From Terfezia claveryi (taxonomy: Eukaryota > Ascomycota > Pezizomycetes > Pezizales > Pezizaceae), in assembly GCA_015179025.1 (NCBI GenBank), contig WHUX01000066.1, forward strand, positions 1-64,000: a DNA stretch of 64,000 bases, written 5' to 3'. Position numbers and translations under genes: made by a program. The notes under the pieces were generated by a model, which was given only the letters and a program-made list of their open reading frames with translations, made no database searches and had not been told where the DNA came from. Numbering within the stretch: position 1 is the stretch's first letter; each line of letters begins with the position of its first letter. Positions 11,497 to 21,125 of this stretch are shown piece by piece.

Positions 11497-12208
11497 GGAA
11501 GAGGGGTAAGGGATGGTAAGGCTTACTTAGTAATGCTTACTTGGATTTGGTAATACAGTAATCAAGTGGGCAGGTTGACCGCAACTTATAAGTAGATGGC
11601 TGCGTAAGGAAACTAAACTGGAGGGGATTCTAGAGTTTATGCAGTCTGGTATGGTAGCAAGGTTTAACTGTACGTATGGATAACCTGTTCAAGTTAGACG
11701 GGGACTCAGCTGCCTAGGCTGAGAATGGGGGATCGCCATGGTTTCGCTATTGGCTGTGGGATTTGGCCCAAGTCCTATTATGTGAAACCAATTACTTCCC
11801 ACTGCATTATCATCTGAGGTGGTAGGGTGATACTATCCTAAATGTCTCAATTGGCGAGCAAATTTATATCTGCCGCTGTGACACACCAACCCGCAACTTC
11901 GCCAGCTCTCCACAATGTCTAGGCCTGGGAGCCGGCTCGGGATTTTAGCAATGGAGCTGTTATAGGTATTCAGCCTTGCTTCTATCATGGAAACTGGTAG
12001 ACACAATCAAGTAGGACATCCCTTCGGGAATGGGGGTTGGATTAGAAGTCTCTCAGTATATTATGCTTGTCATTCAACAAATATAGTACAAATTTCTCCT
12101 TAGATGGATATACTGTGACTTGCGTGATTATTAAATTCATTTCGGTTTTAAGCACTAGAAGAGATCGGTGATACACAGAAAACAGCGCTTAAAAAAAGGA
12201 TTACAAAC
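11497..12208. other. Intergenic; carries a GAGCCGGCTC palindrome
   Basis: No gene seen. At 11921-11940 the motif AGGCCTGGGAGCCGGCTCGG resembles two GC-rich motifs near 42.4 and 42.9 kb. Confidence 0.4.
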
Positions 12209-13384
12209 TCAGGAGAAACTAGAGACTGAACTGGTACTCCCCTCTTGTTCGCAACTTTTGGCCAGTTCATACAACCACACTCTTGGCTTTACCTTACGAC
12301 TGAATATTTTCTTTACTTCCTTGAACTTCTCAAATGTAATATTACCATCCACCTATGTGAACAAAATGAGCACCTCTGGCATTCTAGCATCTGGGTGCAG
12401 AGCTTTGACCCCCTTGTGATGCTTATCTTGGAATGCTACACCAAGAACAAATTGAACATCAAGGAGGTGAGGATTAGTCCTCGGCTGGATTTCTGGAATC
12501 GAAGCCAAGTTATACCCAGCGCCCCCAACAATTCGGAGACTATTTCCAGCTTGCAAAACTACCTGCTTGCCTGGACGTTGCTCACGCCATACAATGGGGT
12601 TGCCATGATTTGGGGATCTAGCTCCATTGGCTCCATTGTCGATGAATAGCCGTTGGGGAAGGCCAGAATCCCGAATATCAATACTGCGAAAACCCTGTAC
12701 CAAGTCATCAAGTGTTTGACTGTCGACATCCATCCTTTCGGCATCGATGGTAGTAGGTAGGAAGGTTGAATCAGTATCTTTGCTCGAATCAAAACTTAAG
12801 CCCATCTCTCTTTGTAGTTGAAGTGCTTCACGCCGCTCACGGCGACCCCTTCTGAGGTCTTGCCAGCTTAATCGAGCCTCTTCAGTATCCTCCCCTGACC
12901 GCAGCCGCTCCCGCTCCACTATCCATACTCTATGCTCCTCTCTTCGTACCTGGTGGTTTGCCTGCCGTTGTAGCCCTGATCCCTTGTTTAGTTGCCGCTG
13001 CCTCATGATTGCCCATATTCCCTCTTCCAGATTATCCATAGTTGGGTTAGGCAAACAGTCAAGCTCGGTGAATCCATTAATATCGAGAGTGATCAGGGGG
13101 TTAATTGGAGAGCGACACTGTAGGCACGTAAAAAGTGTTCCACTCGTTCTACCAAAAATAAGACAATGTCCATATATACTATGATGGCATGGGAACTCAA
13201 TGGTACATAAGTGCTTTAGGCAAACTAAGCATCTCCCAGTGCATAAAGGACAAATTGTTGGCGGACTGCATATCTGTAGCTTCTAAGTGCACTGATCGCA
13301 CAGTACATGCGGAAGTTCATTCTGACAGTGGAGTGTGGGTGAAAGTGAAGTATTCTGTTCGCACACATCGCAAAAGTCTGACAT
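12209..13384 (-). pseudogene. Cysteine-rich RING-like protein A, two in-frame TAG codons
   Basis: From an ATG at 13384 to a TGA at 12209-12211 one frame runs 392 codons, interrupted only by TAG at 13283-13285 and at 12353-12355. The N-terminal ~110 codons carry many CxxC pairs (FCDVC, LCDQC, ICPLC, CLVC, CLQC) with spaced His, the look of one or two zinc-binding RING-type modules. The middle is Arg/Glu-rich and probably helical. The C-terminal ~150 residues (from about SQTLDDLVQGFRSIDIRDSG through REQRPGKQVV, RIVGGAG and LILFT) align clearly with the gene at 13728-15290. No known family is recognised beyond the RING-like pattern. Intact reading around the stops suggests recent inactivation, or less likely readthrough. 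Confidence 0.6.
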
Positions 13385-13727
13385 GATTGAGGATTCATAG
13401 GGAAAGAAAGAGCGAGCCAGGATACCTTTGACCTAGTGAAAAAGCCGAGTTCAGGGTAAGGAAGGTCACTCTGATCAAAAATAATTGTCATAATTAAGAC
13501 TGTTATCTTTAGCTTCTAGTCAATGTGCATGATTTCATATATAGTTGATTGACAATAGCATGCATTGCTCCCTAGCTGGTGCCTATTGGATACTGTGAGC
13601 CCTTGATAAGCAAAGTAGTGGGTTGGAACAGCCAGGCATCATAGAGTAGGGGTTTCGGCCCTCCATAAATTCAGAGAAAAGTGCTATCAATCAACCACCA
13701 CCATCACCACCATTACCACCAAAAATC
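13385..13727. promoter_or_regulatory. Shared upstream region of two divergent paralogues
   Basis: The 343 bp between the start codons of the two related cysteine-rich genes would have to contain both promoters. I see no clear TATA box or operator. This is inference from gene orientation only. Confidence 0.35.
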
Positions 13728-15290
13728 ATGAACAGCCGGTCAGGCCGCGTATCTGAGAATAGCGTCTCCACCTCTGCCTCCAGCCGCATCACACGGTCAG
13801 GCCATATGTATGACAACAGCGCCCACACCAGCCGGCCTCGAAGAGCCCACGTCCTCCCTAGCAATACTGCTGCCAGCAACACTGCTGCTATTTTTCGCAA
13901 TATATTTCCACAAGCTTCACAAGCTTTAACTCTGCAATCACAAGCTTTAACTCAACAAACATCACGGGCTTTGCCGACCCCACAAGCCTCACAAGCTCTA
14001 GATTCTTCATCAGATGATGAATCTAATGCATGCATCTCTTATGGTGGGCATCATATTTTCCTCAATGCCATCGAAGGATGTCCACATCATTCAATTTGTA
14101 GGGGTTGCATAAGGCGAGCTGAAAAGGCTTCAGGCAGTGCTCTCAGCTAGTGCCCATTCTGTGCTGACCCCTGTCCAATCTGTAGTGAACATGCAGCTGT
14201 GGTAGGGCGTATTGGATGTTCACATAAGACATGCGTTTGTTGTATTCATAAGGAGTAGCAAGCTGGCTCCGAAGCAGGCATTACTGGGTCATTGGCAGTG
14301 ATAACACGCATCTTGCAATGCGGTATGTGCTGCCGTGTGGGAGGTTATTGGTTTTTCGCAAATGATCCACTTTTTACTGTAGTGTTGGACGAGATTGAGC
14401 GAGATGGTTTAGACCAAGAGATTCACCTACGAGGCTGGGTCTATATGTACCGTACTCACAACTATATTCATGATTCGTTAGATGCAGCTGTTACCAACCA
14501 GTGGAGCTCCAGGATAATGGCTGCTGTTGGCCCTAATTTTATCTATCTAACTTACCCTAATGCCATTGGATTGTCACAGGAATGCTTGAGGCACCCCATA
14601 GTCAGTATACTGCCATCCGCTTCACCAACGCCGAACAGCCACCAAGTGCGGACGCAAGTTAGGGTGGCAATGCCCCAAATAGCAATCTCCCTAAGGCTTA
14701 ACAGTCGGTCACCAATGCAACTTGATAGCCAGAGCTTGATTTCCCCCACATTGAATGATCTTGTACGAAACATGCGGCAAATATCAATCCAAGACACAGG
14801 TCTGCCACAGGACCTATTTACAACAAATGCGGGAGGGGCGCCTAGTGCAGCCAATTCTCAGGATGGATAGCCAATAGCTTGGCGTGAGCACCGTCCAGGG
14901 AAGCAAGTCGTAGTACGAAATGGATTCTAGGTTCGGATAGTGTCGGGAAGTGAGTTCTTGTTAGGGCGTGATTTTGATATTGAGCTGCTACCACAAATAA
15001 TTGGTAAGACGAATCCGCATGTCACACAAATTCAGTCGATTCGTGCAATTGCCTTCCAAGACTAAAAAAATGAAGGGATTGCAGTGCTGAAAGCGGAAAG
15101 ACTTCCAGATATTTTGGTATTATTTACATTGGTTTCTGGGTCCAGTACTTTTGAAACGTCCAAGGTGGTAAGGGATATGGTGGGGCGCAAGGAGGTACGT
15201 GGGTGGTTGCAGAGAAATACCAATAGGCTAGAACGCAGGGATGATTATATCTCTTTATCTTCTAGTCTCAATGGGGATATTCATGCATGA
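13728..15290 (+). pseudogene. Cysteine-rich RING-like protein B, five in-frame stops
   Basis: One frame of 521 codons from ATG 13728 to TGA 15288-15290 contains TAG at 14148, 14256, 14868 and 14928 and TAA at 15063. The N-terminus is Ser/Thr-rich with SQALT-type repeats (about residues 63-90). Residues ~100-220 hold His/Cys pairs (CPHHSICRGC, CPFC, CPICSEH, GCSHKTCVCC, CGMCC) like tandem RING modules. The C-terminal part (LNDLVRNMRQISIQDTGLPQ, REHRPGKQVV, RIVSGSE, LPDILVLFT) matches the gene at 12209-13384 over ~150 residues. The two genes are head to head. Four of five stops are TAG, which can arise from CAG or TGG by C-to-T change, but direct pairing with the paralogue does not prove that for each one. 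Confidence 0.6.
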
Positions 15291-15462
15291 TGATCTCGTA
15301 TGATCTCGTATTGTTATCTTATAGCTTTTCATTGGTGGAATCAGGTGGTAATATAATCATTCAAGCACGCATAATTTCGGCATATTTTGCCAAAGCCCTC
15401 CTGCTCTTCAATTCTATATAAATAAATAACTGAGGCTGTCGACATCGACACCTATACCAAAC

Positions 15463-15810
15463 ATGTCACGATATTTTCCTACACCAGAACCCGATTCGTC
15501 TGGACTGGAACCTCTGTCTTCACCAGGGCTCGGACGTAATGGCGCATCACTCGGACAGTTCACTGCTTTTGCAGCGGCAAATGCTGTTGGAAATACTATC
15601 AATAATCCTTCAACCCCCTTCATAGAACGGGAGTTTAGAAGCATTTATGTGTCGGCTGCTGCACTTGCCGATGCAGCTGCGAAAGATTCTACACGCCATC
15701 ACCGGATGCTGAGATATCAGCAATATATTACACACCTAACGATGGTACTTGGGTTTTACGAAGCTCTTCTGCAGGGGGAAAAGGAGTTAGCAGGTGCGTA
15801 TATACTCTAA
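15463..15810 (+). CDS. Short hypothetical Ala-rich protein
   Basis: 115 codons from an ATG with a favourable purine context, starting MSRYFPTPEPDSS. Residues ~35-115 are Ala-rich and probably helical (FTAFAAANAVGN, YVSAAALADAAAKD). A GTGCGT near 15795 could be a splice donor, so the gene may continue. It follows the cysteine-rich pseudogene by 172 bp on the same strand, but no functional link can be shown. No family recognised. Confidence 0.45.
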   Translation: MSRYFPTPEPDSSGLEPLSSPGLGRNGASLGQFTAFAAANAVGNTINNPSTPFIEREFRSIYVSAAALADAAAKDSTRHHRMLRYQQYITHLTMVLGFYEALLQGEKELAGAYIL

Positions 15811-16067
15811 GCTTGAATTATTAAGGCATGCTGACGATAATTAGGGTTGAAGCCACCTCAGTGATACATGTTTTTTTCTGTTTCTGGGAGTAGATCAGAT
15901 ATATGCATGTATTTGTCTTCCTATAGCAAATTTATCTAGTCACAATAGATCGCCCATAGCAGGAATTCCACCCAGCAGAAATTCCACCTATTTGTGAGAA
16001 GCAATTCGAAAGTTTTGTGGCGTAGCACCTTGGGATCATAGTTGACTATAGGCAAGTCATGATTGGC
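15811..16067. other. Intergenic
   Basis: Nothing recognised. Confidence 0.3.
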
Positions 16068-16123
16068 CGCCTCATGGCCTTAGGCCGACTTGGTATATGT
16101 ATAGACTTCAAAAAAAAAAAAAA
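16068..16123 (+). mobile_element. LINE-I 3' tail fragment
   Basis: CTCATGGCCTTAGGC...GTATAGACTTC followed by 13 A matches the 3' end of the LINE-I copies at 30.1 and 45.75 kb. Only about 45 bp plus poly-A are present and they are diverged. Confidence 0.65.
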
Positions 16124-17650
16124 GGAGTTATAGTTGGCACCGCCAAACGATTTACATACAACTAATCTGTACTTGCCATAAAATTCATATATCTGCTCAC
16201 TATACATGAACCATCGTGCCCACTTCTTTTGGGATATCGACCCACCCCCTAGAGACCACTACTCATAGAAAGTGATATTACATGCTCAGTATGCTCAGAC
16301 TTCAAGTACCAAGTGGGGCGATACTTCTGGCCAATCAAAGCCATCATAACCTCCGTCTATTGATATATTTTCTGGCCTTACCAATGCTGCTGGTAGTGCC
16401 TTGTCGCCTTGCGGCTTTTGCAACAACATTCATTTTCTCCCACAATCAGTTGGGATAAACCACTTCAAGGTAATTATACGCGCTCTTATGAAACCCTACC
16501 GGATCATCACGGGCAACCGGATCAAATAGCGATTTGGTAATTTGTATACAATTTCCAACCAAATATGGACAATTCACCCTAACGGGACCGCATAGGTAGT
16601 AACTAGAAAGAGGGTGCAAATTATCGAACTTTGATTATAAACTTGCATAACTAGTAATATAGTGACGGCTAGGCAATGGAAAGCAGGCTGGGTACTACTT
16701 GTATAGCTAGCCGTTATGCAAGTATGGACGTTTTCCCATCTCCGTAGTATTCCCAACTGGGTAATTTGACATTCCCGTGACTTGATAGATTATCCAAGAC
16801 CCAAATTAGAGATAAGTCGGCACCAAGGAATCGTAGCAGCATCCTGATCGCTCGAGTGGGAAATACCGTCCATCAGTCCTTCACTGTCGTGCTGATAACT
16901 GTACTCTAAAGGACAATGGCAAGAGCAGATTCTCATGCGCCCCCCCCTACATGGCTCTTTATAGAAAATAACTTATTACCAGGGGAACTTCTGGCGAAAT
17001 TTTATGTTTTTATGTTTTCTGCGCTTGTACTACAACTATTATCATTAGTCATAGTTGGCACCGCCAAATAATTGGTATCATCTCACCATTTGTACCTAGT
17101 AAATACTTAGTCATTATTGGTACCAACAACAAACTTGGATAAATTACGACTTTCCCATGGTTAGCTTGGCCCATATGGGTGGTAAGCTAATTGCTATGGT
17201 GTCTAGACTAGCCTAGAATTTATCAGAGAAGGTCAGGTTTAGTCCAGCAGACTCAGGCGGGTTAGACAAACTCAGGCGGACCGAGATAGACTTAGGCTCA
17301 CAGAGGCAAGGCATAATTGTCCAGCTGATTTTTATATAAATAGATTTCGGAAAAGTGCACAAACTCCTGCTTGCCTTCCAAAGTTAGACTAATCGCTTTA
17401 TCACTTTTATAAGCAACTTAAACTGCATCTATACACTCTAGATTATGCCATTCAAACCCCAATTCATATATATTCCCAAGACTTGGTCAGTACCGTAGGT
17501 CAGTTGCTTGTCCCTATTTTGCCTCGAAATATTAGATGCCACCCAAAAATCGATCTATTAACCCATTCAAATCCGTCCATTTCACATTCCCACCACATGC
17601 AGGGTTTGCGTGGGTATGATCCATATCTCGGTGATGTATGGTACCACAGA
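16124..17650. other. Gene-poor stretch with a small direct repeat
   Basis: ATAGTTGGCACCGCCAAA occurs at about 16129 and again at about 17047. A 28-bp match to the LINE-II 3' end (CCCTAACGGGACCGCATAGG) sits near 16576. No convincing ORF. Confidence 0.4.
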
Positions 17651-17740
17651 AGAGAGGTATCTATCGCAAGAGAGAGGTATCTATCGCAGAAGAGAGGTAT
17701 CACATTGCATCGCATCGCATCAGCACAAGAGAGGTATTGC
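17651..17740. repeat. ~20-bp degenerate tandem repeat
   Basis: Units based on AGAGAGGTATCTATCGCA repeat three times and then degrade into CATCGCATCGCATC and a final AGAGAGGTATTGCA. Confidence 0.7.
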
Positions 17741-18720
17741 ACAGTAGAGAGATCTATGACAAATATAGACTGGTGTCTTTCGAGCATGGGAAAAATACAT
17801 GATTGCATAGAATAGGGTTGGCCGTAGGATATTTGAATGGCAGGAATTATTGCTTCTACTTTATAGTTGAGGCTTATATAAGCTACGAAACTTTTCTCAT
17901 CCCTTGGGTCAGTTGAGGAGGGACGCCAGTAGGAAATTTCTTGTTATTTCTGCCTAATATGGCTACTATGCCAAGCCACCAGATTATCAACTATGGTAAA
18001 ACAATGCCTGCTATTATTTTTCTTTAAATCGATCTATTGGATAGTCTGTGGACTTGTCGGGCTTGCTCTGTTTTTGGGCTTTATCTATTATTAACATTAT
18101 TCACTCCTTTGAATAAAACCCACCTTATTCACTCTTTAATAAAGCTACTGTATGTCCGTAGTGTTGAGTTGTACCGTAGTATTATCAGGATTATACTGAG
18201 GCTCTTAATCCCTACCAGAGCCATGTGACTAGTTAATCTCCTTGAGTCATTTATACAGTAGTTAGTTGAGCTAAGTAATATATTGCGGCTTACCACTCTC
18301 GTCCCTTAACTCCAAAAGGGGAAGGCACTACTGTATTGAGCTTAGCAAATATGCCAAACTAGCCTCCCACTTTCTCATTCCTGTCAAAGCAATTCATTAT
18401 TATAAAGACAAACGTTTTCAATACCACCACGTTTACCGCACTATAATACCACAGTAGTAAGTATTTAGTGTGTAAATACAAGGCAGTGCATGCGACAAGT
18501 TAACAAGTAGGAGTTGCTGAGGTTCTTCTCCCTATGCATTCCTAGCTCTCTATAGCCCTCGCTGTCCCCTTGTATCACATCGGTACCTTTTCTTCCGTGA
18601 ACATCCCCTTGGAATGCATGTCAAAGGTGCTAGTATCTCAATCTCATTTGGTGCAAGTGGTGGGGCGTAAATAATAGGTCACATGTTGTCTGCATAGGTT
18701 TGATGCCAGGTATTGTAATA
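17741..18720. other. Gene-poor stretch
   Basis: No supported gene. AGGGGAAGGCACTAC at about 18318 also occurs at about 3128, so both may be relics of the same dispersed repeat. Confidence 0.35.
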
Positions 18721-18795
18721 TTGATACACGAAGTTGGTTAAATAAAATAGCAGTGTAATGTTGATACACGAAGTTGGTCAAATATAATAGTAGTA
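18721..18795. repeat. Direct duplication of ~40 bp
   Basis: TTGATACACGAAGTTGGT followed by (T/C)AAATA.AATAG.AG.. occurs twice in a row immediately left of the foldback element. Confidence 0.7.
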
Positions 18796-18800
18796 TGATA

Positions 18801-20045
18801 GTGATTACTCGCTCTTATACTCAGTCTAATACTCGCTCTAATACTCGCTACAACACTCGCTCTAATACTCGCTACAACACTTGCTCTAATACTCGCTCTA
18901 ATACTTACTACTACACTCGCTCTAATACTTGCTATAATATGCCTTAGAAATTTTATAAGACATTAGATAAAAAGCAAAGGAAAAAAGCATGAGTAAGGAA
19001 AGTATAGATACCGGAAAACTATAGTGGCCAAGCCTGATTGCCAAGGCCGACAATATAGACTTTCCGAAGACAATGAGATAATGGATAATAAGAGAGGTGG
19101 CATGATAGTGCTCAGCCCCACTTAGCCCACTATCACCGTACTACTCAATGCCTGACCTGGTAATAGTTATATTGGGAAATCGTAGTCATAGTACTGTGAT
19201 ATATGCGGAGTTCACGCTTTGTAATATGTATCATAGAAAGTCATGCTTTCGCAGCCTCTATATATGCATGGAATTCATGCCTTTGCAGCCTCTATATATG
19301 CATGGAATTCATGCCTTCGCAGCCTCTATATTTGCATGGAATTCATACTTTCGAGGCTTATGTATATATATATATATGCATGGAATTCATGCCTTCACAG
19401 CCTCTATATGTGCATGGAATTCATGCCTTCGCAGCCTCTATATATACATAGAATTCATGCTTTCGAGGCTTATGTATATATATATATATGCATGGAATTC
19501 ATACCTTCGTAGCCTCTATACATATAAGCCTCAAATGTATGATTTTCTCGCATATATATATATAAGCCTCGAAAGCATGAATTCTATGCATATATAGAGG
19601 CTGCGAAAGCATGACTTTCTACGATACTTATCACAAAGCGTGAACTCCGCACATATCACCGATTTCCCAATATAACTATTACCAGGTTAGGCATTGAGTA
19701 GTACGGTGACAGTGGGCTGAGTGGGGCTGAGTACTATCATACCACCTCTCTTATTATCTGTTATCTCATTGTCTTCGGAAAGTCTATATTGTCGGCCTTG
19801 GCAATCGGGCTTGGCCACTATAGTTTTTCTGTATATATACTTCCCTCCCTCGCACTTTTTCCCTTTACTCTTTATTCAATGTCTTATATGATTTCCAAAG
19901 CATATTAGAGCAAGTATTAGAGTGATTATTAGAGTGAGTATTAGAGTGAGTATTAGAGCGAGTATTGTAGCAAGCATTAGAGTGAGTGTTATAGCGATTA
20001 TTAGAGCGAGTATTAGAGCGAGTGTTATAGCAAGTATTAGCAAAA
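18801..20045. mobile_element. Foldback-type element: ~0.5 kb inverted arms with tandem subrepeats
   Basis: The sequence from about 18805 reappears as its reverse complement ending near 20045. Matching landmarks are the (ACTCGCTCTAAT)n array at 18805-18945 against the (TATTAGAGCGAG)n array at 19903-20045, AAGACATTAGATAAA against TTTATTCAATGTCTT, GGCCAAGCC.GATTGCCAAGG against CCTTGGCAATCGGGCTTGGCC, and GCGGAGTTCACGCTTTG against CAAAGCGTGAACTCCGC. Arm identity looks to be roughly 85-90 percent by eye. The centre is a tandem array of 33-42 bp units. No transposase ORF is present. Long arms built of tandem repeats resemble Drosophila-type foldback elements. Its RNA could also fold into a long hairpin. 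Confidence 0.8.
19263..19520. repeat. Tandem array at the loop of the foldback element
   Basis: Seven direct units built on GCATGGAATTCATGCCTTCG followed by CAGCCTCTATATAT or AGGCTTATGTATATAT, 33-42 bp each. The open frames across it are repeat-encoded and not genes. Confidence 0.85.
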
Positions 20046-20444
20046 TGAATATTTCCACTGCACATATTCTCGATCTGAAGTCTGCTCTGAAATCTGCTCC
20101 GAAATCTGCTCTAGTGTCAAGATTCACAGACCTATTAGCGTGTGCATAGCCTGTTCTCGGACATACTAGTGTTGTTATAAGCTGCATTTTAGTACTACTA
20201 TATCGCAACGGTATTCTGGACAATACTTACTAAGTCCACGGTAGTCTTGACAATATAGTGGCGAACATTTTAGTCTCTGCAATACTTACTAAAGCAACAG
20301 TATTCCAGACAATGCCGCCACTAAAATAAAGTTGTCTTGTGTATACGGAAATAAATAGGAGTTGCCGACTAACATTAAAGTATCCATAATAACATAAGAA
20401 TGTGACAGCGCTGCTCATGCAATAATATCCCACTTTTTGGTACA
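20046..20444. other. Spacer
   Basis: Starts with three short copies of GAAATCTGCTC(T/C). Nothing else recognised. Confidence 0.35.
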
Positions 20445-20512
20445 GTACTCATTACTCCTATGCGGAGCGAAATCCAGATAGATTCAGGATAAGGTAAGTT
20501 AATCTGCCATGT
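20445..20512 (-). mobile_element. LINE-II 3' end, internally deleted relic
   Basis: TACTCATTACTCCTATGCGG and GGTAAGTTAATCTGCCATG correspond to two parts of the LINE-II 3' end seen at 44.1 and 56.4 kb in the same orientation, with the segment between them lost. Confidence 0.6.
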
Positions 20513-20524
20513 CCATTACAAGCA

Positions 20525-20667
20525 TGCTGAACACCATGATGAGCAACACGGATACATTCATAACAGCAGAGTGTACAATTCACATGGCCTCGTTGCAATT
20601 GCAGGAGCTCTGTTTCTTATATTGAGAGGTTTCTTATAATGGGGTTGCTTATAACGAGGGTTCACTG
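20525..20667. mobile_element. Deleted copy of the pogo-like element found at 30.2-31.3 kb
   Basis: GATGAGCAACACGGATACAT, an ACAATTCACA.G.CCT.GTTGCAA block and a right end TTGCTTATAACGAGGGTTCACTG followed by TA match segments of the element at 30223-31258. The left end was not located. Confidence 0.6.
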
Positions 20668-21017
20668 TATGTAAAAAATCTGCTCATACATTCACTAGTC
20701 GTGACTTGGTGCTATGGTATTGAAACATAGTGTGGTAAACGTTGTGGAAATATACGCAACAAAAATCTTTTCATTGCAGGGGTCTTCAGAAAATGAAGTA
20801 AAATCAAATCCAGCTAGGTTTCAAGAGAGGAATTATGTGAGGTAAGTACATAAGATAAAGCGGGGTGAGAAGCGAGGTGAGAAGCAGGGTGAGAAAAGAA
20901 TAAAATACTATTGGCAGATCCTCCAGTTAGATCAGCTACAACACACTCTGTGTGTACAGAAACAATCTGGCCAATCTCCTCACTATGGTGTGTGTAACAT
21001 AACGAAGAGATATATAT
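20668..21017. other. Upstream flank of the tRNA gene
   Basis: Contains three near copies of G(A)GGTGAGAAGC.GGGTGAGAA around 20860-20895. No gene seen. Confidence 0.3.
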
Positions 21018-21112
21018 GGGAGTATGGTTTAGGGGTATAACATCTCATTTGCAAGTCGGCTTCGATCGATGAAATCTTGAGAAGGTCCGGGGTTCGATTC
21101 CCCGTTCTTCCA
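21018..21112 (+). tRNA. tRNA-Ala (TGC), intron-containing
   Basis: The cloverleaf folds from acceptor GGGAGTA / TTCTTCC, D-arm GTTTAGGGGTATAAC, anticodon stem TCTCA / TGAGA, and T-arm CGGGG-TTCGATT-CCCCG with discriminator A. Between anticodon position 37 and the 3' half of the loop lies an intron of about 23 nt. With this stem the anticodon is TGC (Ala). A one-base shift of the stem would give GCA (Cys), but the stem would then be imperfect. Box B GGTTCGATTCC is canonical. Confidence 0.8.
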
Positions 21113-21125
21113 TTTTTTTTTTTTT
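21113..21125 (+). terminator. RNA polymerase III terminator
   Basis: A run of 13 T begins directly after the tRNA discriminator base. Confidence 0.85.

Noticed and set aside
19148..19597. Overlapping plus-strand ORFs with HGIHAFAAS-type peptide repeats
   Set aside because: They only translate the tandem array at the tip of the foldback element; all frames are open because the unit lacks stops.
18805..20045. CRISPR array
   Set aside because: The units are adjacent tandem repeats without unique spacers, the arms are inverted copies, and the sequence is eukaryotic.
19865..20223. Minus-strand ORFs of Asn-Thr-Arg-Ser repeats
   Set aside because: Product of the 12-bp repeat (TATTAGAGCGAG) in the right arm, with no start context or conserved flank.
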